Position numbers and translations under genes: made by a program
Shown: positions 1 through 12,746 of the stretch, piece by piece
How the letters are laid out: the number at the start of each line of letters is the position of its first letter
Numbering within the stretch: position 1 is the stretch's first letter
Assembly: GCF_051020955.1 (NCBI RefSeq)
Contig: NW_027476494.1
Coordinates: 124,001-188,000, forward strand
Reading direction: 5' to 3'
Source of the DNA: Megalopta genalis
Lineage: Eukaryota; Arthropoda; Insecta; Hymenoptera; Halictidae
Length of the DNA: 64,000 nt
The notes under the pieces: model-generated
What the model was told of the DNA's origin: nothing
Seen by the model: the letters and a program-made list of their open reading frames with translations, nothing else
Database searches by the model: none

Positions 1-1600
1 AAATCCATGCGAAACAAATGGTTTAGCTTCAAATATTTGTGATGTACATGATTTAGCTTCAACTGCATGCTAAACAAACGTGTTAGCTTCAAATCCAAGC
101 GAAACACATAATTTAGCTGCAAATCAATGCGAAGTAGAAGCCTTAGCTTCAAATACATGAGAAACAAATAATTTAACTTCAGATAATTACGATGTAAGTG
201 ATATAGCTTCAAATGCACGCGATACAAACGAGTTAGTTGCAAGTCCATGCGAATCACGTGGTTTATCTTCAAATCAAAGCGAAAGACATCATTTAGCTTC
301 AAATTCATGCGAAACACATGGTTTAGCTACAAATACTTGTGATGTACTTGATTTAGCTTTAACGGCAAGCGAAACAAACGAGTTAGCTTCAAATCCATGC
401 GAAACACATGTTTCAGATTCAAATCAATGCGAAGTACAAGGCTTATGTTCAAATACATGAGAAACATATGATTTATCATCAGATAATTGCGATATATGTG
501 ATAAAGCTGCAAATGCAGGCGAAACAATCGATTTAGCTTCAAATCAATGCGAAGTAGAAAGCTTATCTTCAAATCAATGCGAAACAAATGGTTTAGATTA
601 AAATACTTGTGATATACATGATTTAGCTTCAACTGCATGCGAAACAAACGCTTTACCTTCAAATCGAAGCGAAACACATTATTTAGGTTCAAATCAAAGC
701 GAAGTGGAAGACTTAGCTTCAAATGCATGAGAAACAAATGATTTATCTTCAGATAATTGCGATATAAGTGATATAGCTTCAAATGCAGGCGAAACAATCG
801 AGTTAGCTTCAAATCAATGCGAAGTAGAAGGCTTATCTTCAAATACATGCGTAACAAATGGTTTAGCTTCAAATACTTGTGCTATACATGATTTATCTTC
901 AAATGCAGGCGAAACAAAAGAGTTAGCTTCAAAACCAAGCGAAACACATTATTTAGCTTCAAATTCATGCGAAACACATGGTTTAGCTTCATATCCTTGC
1001 GAAACAGATGGTTTAGATTCAGATACTTGTGATAAACATGATTTAGCTTCAACAGCATGCGAAACAAACGAGTTAGCTTCAAATCCATGCCATACATACG
1101 ATTTAGATTTAAATCAATGCGAAGTAGAAGGCTTATCTTCAAATCCATCCGAAACAAATGGTTTAGCTTCAAATACTAGTGATATACATGATTTAGCTTC
1201 AACTGCATGCAAATCAAACGAGTTAGCTTCAAAACCAAGCGAAACACATGATTTAGCTTCAAATCAAGCGAAGTAGAAGGCTTAGCTTCAAATTCATGCG
1301 AAACAAATGGTTTAGCTTCAAATACTTGTGATATACTTGATTCAGCTTCAGCTGCATGCGAAACAAACGCTTTACCTTCAAATCGAAGCGAAACACATTA
1401 TTTAGGTTCAAATCAAAGCGAAGTGGAAGACTTAGCTTCAAATACATGAGAAACAAATGATTTATCTTCAGATAATTGCGATATAAGTGATATAGCTTCA
1501 AATGCAGGCGAAACAATCGAGTTAGCTTCAAATCAATGCGAAGTAGAAGGCTTATCTTCAAATCCATGCGAAACAAATGGTTTAGCTTCAAATACTTGTG

Positions 1601-2746
1601 CTATACATGATTTATCTTCAAATGCAGGCGAAACAAAAGAGTTAGCTTCAAAACCAAGCGAAACACATCATTTAGCTTCAAATTCATGCGAAACACATGG
1701 TTTAGCTTCATATTCTTGCGAAACAGATGGTTTAGATTCAGATACTTGTGATAAACATGATTTAGCTTCAACAGCATGCGAAACAATCGAGTTAGCTTCA
1801 AATCCATGCCATACATACGATTTAGATTTAAATCAATGCAAAGTAGAAGGCTTATTTTCAAATCCATCCGAAACAAATGGTTTAGCTTCAAATACTTGCG
1901 ATATAAATGAAACAGCTTCAAATGAAGACGAAACAAACGAGTTAGTTTCAAATCCATGCGAAACATATGATTTAGCATCAAATCAATGCGAAGTAGAAGG
2001 CTTAGCTTCAAATCAATCCGAAACAAATGGTTTAGCTTCAAATACTTGCGATATAAATGAAACAGCTTCAAATGAAGACGAAACAAACGAGTTAGTTTCA
2101 AATCCTTGCGAAACATATGATTTAGCATCAAATCAATGCGAAGTAGAAGGCTTAGCTTCAAATCAATCCGAAACAAATGGTTTAGCTTCAAATACTCGTG
2201 ATATACATGATTTAGCTTCAACTGCATGCGAATCAAACGAGTTAGCTTCAAATCCGTGCGATTCACATGATTTAGCTTCGAATCAATGCGAAGTAGAAGG
2301 CTTAGCTTCAAACACATGAGAAACAAATGATTTATCTTCAGATAATGGCGATATAAGTGATACAGCTTCAAATCCATGCCATACATACGATTTGGATTTA
2401 AATCAATGCGAAGTAGTAGGCTTATCTTCAAATCCATCCGAAACAAATGGTTTAGCTTCAAATACTTGCGATATAAAAGAAACAGCTTCAAATGAAGACG
2501 AAACAAACGAGTTAGTTTCAAATCCATGCGAAACATATGATTTAGCATCAAATCAATGCGGAGTAGAAGGCTTAGTTTCAAATCAATCCGAAACAAATGG
2601 TTTAGCTTCAAATACTCGTGATATACATGATTTAGCTTCAACTGCATGCGAATCAAACGAGTTAGCTTCAAATCCATGCGATTCACATGATTTAGCTTCG
2701 AATCAATGCGAAGTAGAAGGCTTAGCTTCAAACACATGAGAAACAA
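1601..2746 (-). other. 381-codon repeat-derived open frame
   Basis: Contains the decapeptide series twice because of the pentamer gain at 1891-2190 and a wider local duplication. Related open frames occur at 21829-22893 and 37913-38908. Confidence 0.12.
1891..2190. repeat. Direct duplication of one 150-bp pentamer
   Basis: Bases 1891-2040 and 2041-2190 are two copies of the same five monomers. I see a single mismatch, an A to T change at about 2,105. The related stretches near 22.2 kb and 38.2 kb have only one copy, which fits a recent gain of exactly five monomers here. Confidence 0.85.
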
Positions 2747-2844
2747 ATGATTTATCTACAGATAATTGCGATATAAGTGATGCAGCTTCAAATCCATGCG
2801 AAACACATGATTTAGCTTCAAATTCAAGCGAATCACATGGATTA

Positions 2845-2882
2845 GCTTCATAGCTTCATATTCTTGCGAAGCGGATGGATCA
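2845..2882. repeat. J monomer 1 (38 bp)
   Basis: J is an A-slot monomer whose first eight bases, GCTTCATA, are followed by a second GCTTCATA start. Tail reads GAAGCGGATGGATCA, a private variant. The next monomer is the GATCCAGATA form of B. Confidence 0.9.
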
Positions 2883-3632
2883 GATCCAGATAATTGTGAT
2901 GTACATGTTTTAGCTTCAACTGCATGCGAAACAAACTTGTTAGCTTCAAATCCAAGCGAAACGCATGATTTATCTTCAAATCAATGCGAAGATGAAAGTT
3001 TTGCTTCAAACCCATGCGAAGCGATTGTTTTAGCTTCAAATACTTGTGATATACATGATTTAACTTCAAATGCAGGCGAAACAAACGAGATAGCTTCGAA
3101 TCCATGCCATACACACGATTTAGATTTAAATCAATGCGAAGTAGAAGGCTTATCTTCAAATCCATGCGAAACAAATTGTTTAGCTTCTAATACTTTTGAT
3201 AAACATGATTTAGCTTCAACTGCATGCGAAGCAAACGTGTTAGCTTCAAATCACAGCGAAACACATGATTTAGCTTCAAATACGTTGGAAACACATGGTT
3301 TAGCTTAATATTCACGCAAAACATATGGTTCAGCTTCAAATACTTGTGATATACATGAATAAGCTTCAAATTCATGCGAAACACACGATTTAGCTTCAAA
3401 TCAATGCGAAGTAGAAGGCTTAGTTTCAAATTCAAACGAAACATATGATTTAGCTTCAAATCAGTACGAAGTAGAAGGCTTAATGTCAAATCCATGCGAA
3501 TCAAATGGTTTAGCTTCAAATACTTGTGATATACATGATTTATCTTCAAATGCAGGCGAAACAAAAGGGATAGCTTCAAATCCATGCGAAACACATCATT
3601 TCGCTTCAAATTCATGCGAAACACATGGATTA

Positions 3633-3670
3633 GCTTCATAGCTTCATATTCTTGCGAAACAGATGAATTA
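3633..3670. repeat. J monomer 2
   Basis: 788 bp after the previous one (26 x 30 + 8). Tail ACAGATGAATTA. On the minus strand its TCAT at 3636-3639 gives an ATGA stop/start overlap between two open frames. Confidence 0.9.
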
Positions 3671-5560
3671 GATCCAGATACTTGTGATGTACATGTTTTA
3701 GCTTTAACTGCATGCTAAACAAACGTGTTAGCTTCAAATCTAAGCGAAACACATGATTTATCTTCAAATCAATGCGAAGTTGAAGGCTTTGCTTCAAATC
3801 CATGCGAAGCGTTTGGTTTAGCTTCAAATACTTGTGATATATATGATTTATCTTCAAATACAGGCGAAGAAAACGAGTTAGTTTCAAATCCATGCGAAAC
3901 ATATGATTTAGCTTCAAATCAGTGCGAAATAGACGGCTTAGCTTCAAATACATGAGAAGCAAATGATTTATCTTCAGATAATTGCGATAAAAGTGATATA
4001 GATTCAAATGCAGTCGAATCAATCGAGTTAGCTTCAAATTAATGCGAAGTAGGAGGCTTCTCTTCAAATCCATGCCAAACAAATGGTTTAGATTCAAATA
4101 CTTGTGATGTACATGATTTAGCTTCAACTGCATGCGAAACAAACAAGTTAGCCTCAAATCCATGCGAAACATATGATTTAGCTTTAAATCAATGCGAAAT
4201 AGACGGCTTAGCTTCAAATATAAGAGAAGCAAATGATTTATCTTCAGATAATTGCGATATAAGTGATGTAGCTTCGAATGCAGGTGAAACAATTGAGTTA
4301 GCTTGAAATCAGTGCGAAGTAGAAGGCTTATCTTCAAATCCATGCGAAACCAATGGTTTAGCTTCAAATACTTGTGATATAAATGATTTAGCTTCAACTG
4401 CATGCGAAACAAACGAGTTAGTTTCAAATCCTAACGAAACACATCATTTAACTGCAAATCAATGCGAAGTAGAAGCCTTAGCTTCAAATACATGAGAAAC
4501 AAATGATTTAACTTCAGATAATTACGATGTAAGTGATATAGCTTCAAATGCACGCGATACAAACGAGTTAGTTGCAAGTCCATGCGAATCACGTGGTTTA
4601 TCTTCAAATCAAAGCGGAGTAGAGGGCTTAGCTTCAAATACATGAGAAACAAATGATTTATCTTCAGATAATTGCGATATAAGTGATGTAGCTTCGAATG
4701 CAGGTGAAACAATCGAGTTAGCTTGAAATCAGTGCGAAGTAGAAGGCTTATCTTCAAATCCATGCGAAATAAATGGTTTAGCTTCAAATACTTGTGATAT
4801 AAATGATTTAGCTTCAACTGCATGCGAAACAAACGAGTTAGTTTCAAATCCTAACGAAACACATCATTTAACTGCAAATCAATGCGAAGTAGAAGGCTTA
4901 GCTTCAAATCCATGCGAATCAAACGGTTTAGCTTCAAATACTTGTGATATACATGATTTGTCTCCAAATTCAGGCGAAACAAAAGAGTTAGCTTCAAATC
5001 AATGCGAAAGACATCATTTAGCTTTAAATTCATGCGAAACACATGGTTTAGCTACAAATACTTGTGATGTACATGATTTAGCTTTAACGGCAGGCGAAAC
5101 AAACGAGTTAGCTTCAAATCCATGCCAAACACATGATCCAGCTTCAAATCAATGCGAAGTACAAGGCTTATGTTCAAATACATGAGAAACATATGATTTA
5201 TCATCAGATAATTGCGATATATGTGATAAAGCTGCAAATGCAGGCGAAACAATCGATTTAGCTTCAAATCAATGCGAAGTAGAAAGCTTATCTTCAAATC
5301 AATGCGAAACAAATGGTTTAGCTTCAAATACTTGTGATATACATGATTTAGCTTCAAATGCAGGCGAAACAAACGAGTTAGCTTCAAATCCATGCGCTAC
5401 ACATGATTTAGCTTCAAATCAATGCGAAGTAGAAGGCTTAGCTTTAAACACTTGAGAAACAAATGATTTATCTTCAGATAATTGCGATAAAAGTGATACA
5501 GCTTCAAATCCATGCGACACACATGATTTAGCTTCAAATTCATGCGAATCACATGGATTA

Positions 5561-5598
5561 GCTTCATAGCTTCATATTCTTGCGAAACAGATGGATTA
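5561..5598. repeat. J monomer 3
   Basis: 1,928 bp after J2 (64 x 30 + 8). Tail ACAGATGGATTA. Followed by GATCCAGATA and a C monomer reading GCATGCTAAAC. Confidence 0.9.
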
Positions 5599-6258
5599 GA
5601 TCCAGATACTTGTGATGTACATGTTTTAGCTTCAACTGCATGCTAAACAAACGTGTTAGCTTCAAATCTAAGCGGAACACATGATTTATCTTCAAATCAA
5701 TGCGAAGTTGAAGGCTTAGCTTCAAATCCGTGCGAATCAAACGGTTTAGCTTCAAATACTTGTGATATACATGATTTATCTTCAAATGCAGGCGAAACAA
5801 AAGAGATAGGTTCAAATCCATGCGAAACACATCATTTAGCTTCAAATTCATGCGAAACACATAGTTTAGCTTAATATTCACGCGAAACACATGGTTTATA
5901 CTCAGATACTTGTGATAAATATGATTTAGCTTCAACTGCATGCGAAACAAACGAGTTAGCTTCAAATCCATGCGAAACACATGATTTAGCTTCAAATCAA
6001 TGCGAAGTACAAGGCTTATCTTCAAATACATGAGAAACAAATGATTTATCTTCAGATAATTGCGATATAAGTGATATAGCTTCATATGCGGGCGAAACAA
6101 TCGAGTTAGCTTCAAATCAATGCGAAGTAGAAGGCTTAGCTTCAAATACGTGAGAAACAAATGATTTATCTTCAGATAATTGCGATATAAGTGATACAGC
6201 TTCAAATCCATGCGAAACACATGATTTAGCTTCAAATTCATACGAATCACATGGATTA

Positions 6259-6296
6259 GCTTCATAGCTTCATATTCTTGCGAAACAGGTGAATTA
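6259..6296. repeat. J monomer 4
   Basis: 698 bp after J3 (23 x 30 + 8). Tail ACAGGTGAATTA. It starts a block that closely resembles the block started by J5. Confidence 0.9.
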
Positions 6297-7376
6297 GATC
6301 CAGATACTTGTGATGTACATGTTTTAGCTTCAACTGCATGCTAAACAAACGTGTTAGCTCCAAATCCAAGCGAAACACATGAATTATCTTCATATCAATG
6401 CGAAGTTGAAGGCTTTTCTTCAAATCCATGCGAAGCGAATGGTTTAGCTTCAAATACTTGTGATGTACATGATTTATCTTCAAATACAGGCGAATAAAAC
6501 GAGTTAGGTTCAAATCCATGCAAAACATATGATTTAGCTTCAAATCAGTGCGAAATAGACGGCTTAGCTTCAAATACATGAGAAGCAAATGATTTATCTA
6601 CAGATAATTGCGAGATAAGTGATGTAGCTTCGAATGCAGGTGAAACAATCGAGTTAGCTTGAAATCAGTGCGAAGTAGAAGACTTATCTTCAAATCCATG
6701 CGAAATAAATGGTTTAGCTTCAAATACTTGTGATATAAATGATTTAGCTTCAACTGCATGCGAAACAAACGAGTTAGTTTCAAATCCAAACGAAACACAT
6801 CATTTAACTGCAAATCAATGCGAAGTAGAAGGCTTAGCTTCAAATCCATGCGAATCAAACGGTTTAGCTTCAAATACTTGTGATATACATGATTTGTCTC
6901 CAAATGCAGGTGAAACAAAAGAGTTAGCTTCAAATCAATGCGAAAGACATCATTTAGCTTTAAATTCATGCGAAACACATGGTTTAGCTACAAATACTTG
7001 TGATGTACATGATTTAGCTTTAACGGCAGGCGAAACAAACGAGTTAGCTTCAAATCCATGCGAAACACATGATTCAGCTTCAAATCAATGCGAAGTAGAA
7101 AGCTTATCTTCAAATCAATGCGAAACAAATGGATTAGATTCAAATACTTGTGATATACATGATTTAGCTTCAAATGCAGGCGAAACAAACGAGTTAGCTT
7201 CAAATCCATGCTCTACACATGATTTAGCTTCAAATCAATGCGAAGTAGAAGGCTTAGCTTTAAACACATGAGAAACAAATGATTTATCTTCAGATAATTG
7301 CGATAAAAGTGATACAGCTTCAAATCCATGCGACACACATGATTTAGCTTCAAATTCGTGCGAATCACATGGATTA

Positions 7377-7414
7377 GCTTCATAGCTTCATATTCTTGCG
7401 AAACAGATGGATTA
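7377..7414. repeat. J monomer 5
   Basis: 1,118 bp after J4 (37 x 30 + 8), a spacing seen again at 46277, 50021 and 51139. Tail ACAGATGGATTA. Confidence 0.9.
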
Positions 7415-8221
7415 GATCCAGATACTTGTGATGTACATGTTTTAGCTTCAACTGCATGCTAAACAAACGTGTTAGCTTCAAATCCAAGCTAAACACATGA
7501 TTTATCTTCATATCAATGCGAAGTTGATGGCTTTGCTTCAAATCCATGCGAAGCGAATGGTTTAGCTTCAAATACTTGTGATGTACATGATTTATCTTCA
7601 AATACAGGCGAATAAAACGAGTTAGATTCAAATCCATGCAAAACATATGATTTAGCTTCAAATCAGTGCGAAATAGACGGCTTAGCTTCAAATACATGAG
7701 AAGCAAATGATTTATCTACAGATAATTGCGAGATAAGTGATGCAGCTTCGAATGCAGGTGAAACAAACGAGTTAGCTTGAAATCAGTGCGAAGTAGAAGG
7801 CTTATCTTCAAATCCATGCGAAACCAATGGTTTAGCTTCAAATACTTGTGATATGCATGATTTAGCTTCAACTGCGTGCGAAACAAACGAGTTAGCTTCA
7901 AAACCAAGCGATACACATGATTTAGCTGCAAATCAATGCGAAGTAGAAGCCTTAGCTTCAAATACATGAGAAACAAATGATTTAACTTCAGATAATTACG
8001 ATGTAAGTGATATAGCTTCAAATGCACGCGATACAAACGAGTTAGTTGCAAGTCCATGCGAATCACGTGGTTTATCTTCAAATCAAAGCGAAGTAGAAGG
8101 CTTAGCTTCAAATACATGAGAAACAAATGATTTATCTTCAGATAATTGCGATATAAGTGATGTAGCTTCAAATGCAGGTGAAACAATCGAGTTAGCTTCA
8201 AATCAATGCGAAGTAGAAGGC

Positions 8222-9139
8222 TTGTCTTCAAATCCATGCGAAATAAATGGTTTAGTTTCAAATACTTGTGATATAAATGATTTAGCTTCAAATGCAGGCG
8301 AAACAAACGAGTTAGCTTCTTATTCAAGCGAAACACATGATTTAGCTTCAAATCAATGCGAAGTAGTAGGCTTAGCTTCAAATCCATGCGAATCAAATGG
8401 TTCAGCTTCAAATCCATGCGAATCAAATGGTTCAGCTTCAAATACTCGTAATATATATGATTTAGCTTCAACTGCATGCGAATCAAACGAGTTAGCTTCA
8501 AATCCATGCGATTCACATGATTTAGCTTCGAATCAATGCGAAATAGAAGGCTTAGCTTCAAATTCATGCGAAACAAATGATTTAGCTTCAATTACTTGTG
8601 ATATACATGATTCAGCTTCAAATGCAGGCGAAACAATCGAGTTAGCTTCAAATCAATGCGAAGTAGAAGGCTTAGCTTCAAATTCATGCGAAAGAAATGG
8701 TTTAGCTTCAAATAATTGTGATATACATGATTCAGCTTCAACTGCATGCGAAACAATCGAGTTAGCTTCAAAACCAAGCGAAACACATGATTTAGATTCA
8801 AATCAATGCGAAGTAGAAGGCTTAGCTTCAAATTCATGCGAAACAAATGGTTTAGCTTCAAATACTTGTGATGTACATGATTTATCTTCAAATGCAGGCG
8901 AAACAAAAGAGTTAGCTTCAAAACCAAGCGAAACACATGATTTAGCTGCAAATCAATGCGAAGTAGAAGGCTTAGCTTCAAATTCATGCGAAACAAATGG
9001 TTTAGCTTCAAATACTTGTGATATACATGATTCATCTTCAAACGCAGGCGAAACAAACAAGTTACCTTCAAATCCATGCGAAACACATGATGTAGCTTCA
9101 AATCAATTCGAAATAGACGGCTTAGCTTCAAATACATGA
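8222..9139 (+). other. 305-codon repeat-derived open frame
   Basis: Decapeptides of the form LASNPCETNG / LASNTCDIHD / LASNQCEVEG, with about one Cys per ten residues. Open because this stretch lacks F monomers, whose ACATGAGAAAC gives TGA in this frame. It ends at the next F. Confidence 0.12.
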
Positions 9140-9701
9140 GAAGCAAATGGTTTATCTTCAGATAATTGCAATATAAGTGATATAGATTCAAATACAGTCG
9201 AAACAATCGAGTTAGCTTCAAATCAATGCGAAGTAGAAGGCTTATCTTCAAATCCATGCGAAACAAATGGTTTAGCTTCAAATACTTGTGATATTCATGA
9301 TTTAGCTTCAACTGCATGCGAAACAAACGAGTTAGCTTCAAAACCAAGCGAAACACATGATTTAGCTTCAAATCAAAGCGAAGTAGAAGGCTTAGCTTCA
9401 AATTCATGCGAAACAAATGGTTTAGCTTCAAATACTTGTGATATACATGATTCAGCTTCAGCTGCATGCGAAACAAACGCTTTACCTTCAAATCGAAGCG
9501 AAACACATAATTTAGGTTCAAATCAAAGCGAAGTGGAAGACTTAGCTTCAAATGCATGAGAAACAAATGATTTATCTTCAGATAATTGCGATATATGTGA
9601 TATAGCTTCAAATGCAGGCGAAACAATCGAGTTAGCTTCAAATCAATGCGAAGTAGAAGGCTTATCTTCAAATCCATGCGAAACAAATGGTTTAGCTTCA
9701 A
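8592..9701 (-). other. 369-codon repeat-derived open frame
   Basis: LKLNH-type decapeptides only. The opposite strand is also open over much of the same interval (8222-9139), so at least one of the two is a shadow. Confidence 0.1.
9245..9664. repeat. Reference stretch showing the 150-bp pentamer and 120-bp tetramer
   Basis: Fourteen monomers in clean register show the array's grammar: A-B-C-D-E (9245-9394), A-B-C-D-E (9395-9544), then F-G-H-E (9545-9664). F, G and H are the A, B and C slots in diverged form: F has ACATGAGAAAC where A has CCATGCGAAAC, G starts TCTTCAGATAATTGCGATAT, and H has GCAGGCGAAACAATCGAG. The D slot is missing in the F-G-H-E form. The two forms alternate through much of the window. 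Confidence 0.85.
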
Positions 9702-10084
9702 ATACTTGTGCTATACATGATTTATCTTCAAATGGAGGCGAAACAAAAGAGTTAGCTTCAAAACCAAGCGAAACACATGATTTAGATTCAAATCAAAGCG
9801 AAGTAGAAGGCTTAGCTTCAAATTCATGCGAAACAAATGGTTTAGCTTCAAATACTTGTGATATACATGATTTATCTTCAAATGCAGGCGAAACAAAAGA
9901 GTTAGCTTCAAATCCATGCGATTCACATGATTTAGCTTCGAATCAATGCGGAGTAGAAGGCTTAGCTTCAAACACATGAGAAACAAATGATTTATCTACA
10001 GATAATTGCGATATAAGTGATACAGCTTCAAATCCATGCGAAACACATGATTTAGCTTCAAATTCAAGCGAATCACATGGATTA

Positions 10085-10122
10085 GCTTCATAGCTTCATA
10101 TTCTTGCGAAACGGATGGATTA
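10085..10122. repeat. J monomer 6
   Basis: 2,708 bp after J5 (90 x 30 + 8). Tail ACGGATGGATTA. It is followed by the GATGAAAGTTTTGC version of E, which accompanies the ACGGATGG tails in the window. Confidence 0.9.
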
Positions 10123-11450
10123 GATCCAGATACTTGTGATGTACATGTTTTAGATTCAACTGCATGCGAAACAAACGTGTTAGCTTCAAATCCAAGCGAA
10201 ACGCATGATTTATCTTCAAATCAATGCGAAGATGAAAGTTTTGCTTCAAACCCATGCGAAGCGAATTTTTTAGCTTCAAATACTTGTGATATACATGATT
10301 GAGCTTCAACTGCATGCGAAACAAACGAGTTAGCTACAAATCCATGCGAAACTCATGATTTAGCTTCAAATCAATGCGAAATAGAAGGCTTAGCTTCAAA
10401 TTCATGCGAAAGAAATGGTTTAGCTTCAAATATTTGTGATATACATGATTCAGCTTCTACTGCATGCGAAACAAACGAGTTAGCTTCAAAACCAAGCGAA
10501 ACACATGACTTAGCTGCAAATCAATGCGAAGTAGAAGGCTTAGCTTCAAATTCATGCGAAACAAATGGTTTAGCTTCAAATACTTGTGATGTACATGATT
10601 TATCTTCAAATGCAGGCGAAACAAAAGTGTTAGCTTCAAAACCAAGCGAAACACATGATTTAGCTGCAAATCAATGCGAAGTAGAAGGCTTAGCTTCAAA
10701 TTCATGCGAAACAAATGGTTTAGCTTCAAATACTTGTGATATACATGATTCAGCTTCAAACGCAGGCGAAACAAACAAGTTACCTTCAAATCCATGCGAA
10801 ACACATGATGTAGCTTCAAATCAATGCGAAATAGACGGCTTAGCTTCAAATACATGAGAAGCAAATGGTTTATCTTCAGATAATTGCAATATAAGTGATA
10901 TAGATTCAAATACAGTCGAATCAATCGAGTTAGCTTCAAATTAATGCGAAGTAGGAGGCTTTGCTTCACATTCATGCGAAAGAAATGGTTTAGCTTCAAA
11001 TACTTGTGATATACATGATTCAGCTTCAACTGCATGCGAAACAAACGAGATAGCTTCAAAACCAAGCGAAACACATGATTTAGATTCAAATCAATGCGAA
11101 GTAGAACGCTTAGCTTCAAATTCATGCGAGACAAATGGTTTAGCTTCAAATTCTTATGATATACATGATTCAGCTTCAAATGCAGGTGAAACAAACGAGT
11201 TAGCTTCAAATCCATGCGAAATACATGATTTAGCTTCAAGTCAATGCGAAATAGACGGGTTAGCTTCAAATATATGAGAAGCAAATGGTTTATCTTCAGA
11301 TAATTGCGATATAAGTGATATAGATTCAAATGCAGTCGTTTCAATCGAGTTAGCTTCAAATTAATGCGAAGTAGGAGGCTTTGCTTCAAATTCATGCGAA
11401 AGAAAAGGTTTAGCTTCAAATACTTGTGATATACATGATTCAGCTTCAAC

Positions 11451-11749
11451 TGATGAGAAACAAACGAGTTAGCTTCAAAACCAAGCGAAACACATGATTT
11501 AGCTGCAAATCAATGCGAAGTAGAAGGCTTAGCTTCAAATCCATTCGAATCAAACGGTTTAGCTTCAAATACTTGTGATATACATGATTCAGCTTCAACT
11601 GATGAGAAACAAACGAGTTAGCTTCAAAACCATGCGAAACACATGATTTAGCTGCAAATCAATGCGAAGTAGAAGGCTTAGCTTCAAATCCATTCGAATC
11701 AAACGGTTTAGCTTCAAATACTTGTGATATACAAGATTTACCTTCAAAT
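11451..11749. repeat. 149-bp pentamer duplicated with its 1-bp deletion
   Basis: The C monomer at 11,451 reads TGATGAGAAAC instead of TGCATGCGAAAC, one base short. The same lesion recurs at 11,600, 149 bp later, followed by the same order of D, E, a CCATTCGAATC monomer and B. The deletion therefore arose first and the shortened pentamer was then copied. Confidence 0.8.
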
Positions 11750-11830
11750 GCAGGCGAAACAAAAGAGTTAGCTTCAAATCCATGCGAAACACACGATTTA
11801 GTTTCAAATTCATGCGAAACACATGGTTTA

Positions 11831-11868
11831 GCTTCATAGCTTCATAGTCTTGCGAAACAGATGGTTTA
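11831..11868. repeat. J monomer 7, atypical
   Basis: Has the 8-bp duplication but reads CATAGTCTTGCG and ends GATGGTTTA. It is followed by GATTCAGATAC rather than GATCCAGATAC, so it sits in a different context from the other J's. Spacing 1,746 bp reflects the two 1-bp losses at 11,451 and 11,600. Confidence 0.85.
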
Positions 11869-12708
11869 GATTCAGATACATGTGATAAACATGATTTAGC
11901 TTCAACTGCATGCGAAACAAACGAGTTAGCTACAAATCACAGCGAAACACATGATTTAAATTCAAATCAATGCGAAGTAGAAGGCATATCTTCAAATCCA
12001 TGCGAAACAAGTGGTTTACCTTCAAATACTTGTGCTATGCATGATTTAGCTTCAACTGCATGCGAAACAATCGAGTTAGCTTCAAAACCAAGCGAAGCAC
12101 ATGATTTAGCTGCAAATCAATGCGAAGTGGAAGGGTTAGCTTCAAATCCATGCGAATCAAACGGTTGAGCTTCAATTACTTGTGATATACATGATTTATC
12201 TTCAAATGCAGGCGAAACAAAAGAGTTAGCTTCATATCCATGCCATACACACGATTTAGATTTAAATCAATGCGAAGTAGAAGGCTTATCTTCAAATCCA
12301 TCTGAAACAAATGGTTTAGCTTCAAATTCTTGCGATATAAATGAAACAGCTTCAAATGAAGACGAAACAAACGAGTTAGTTTCAAATCCATGCGAAACAT
12401 ATGATTTAGCATCAAATCAATGCGACGTAGAAGGCTCAGCTTCAAATCAATTCGAAACAAATGGTTTAGCTTCAATTACTTGTGATATACATGACTTAGC
12501 TTCAACTGCATGCGAAACAAACGAGTTAGCTTCAAATCCATGCGATCCACATGATTTAGCTTCGAATCAATGCGAAGTAGAAGGCTTAGCTTCAAACACA
12601 TGAGAAACAAATGATTTATCTTCAGATAATTGCGATATAAGTGATACAGCTTCAAATCCATGCGAAACACATGATTTAGCTTCAAATTCATGCGAATCAC
12701 ATGGATTA

Positions 12709-12746
12709 GCTTCATAGCTTCATATTCTTGCGAAACAGATGGATTA
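12709..12746. repeat. J monomer 8
   Basis: 878 bp after J7 (29 x 30 + 8). Tail ACAGATGGATTA. The C monomer two units on reads GAAACAATCGTG. Confidence 0.9.

Larger units (their letters stand above)
1..2844. repeat. Array segment before the first J monomer
   Basis: Mixed A-E pentamers and F-G-H-E tetramers with no J monomer. Register is kept from base 26 onward except for one 1-bp loss near 1,263. The part from about 1,620 to 2,840 resembles 21,913-22,990 and 37,928-38,990 in monomer order, so it is a third, more distant relative of that part of the 13-kb duplication. It holds one more pentamer than they do (see 1891-2190). No gene-like unique sequence is present. Confidence 0.85.

Noticed and set aside
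9936..9952. CENP-B box-like sequence (CTTCGAATCAATGCGGA)
   Set aside because: The TTCG...A...CGGG pattern is off by one base in spacing and lacks the third G, and it occurs only in an uncommon E variant.
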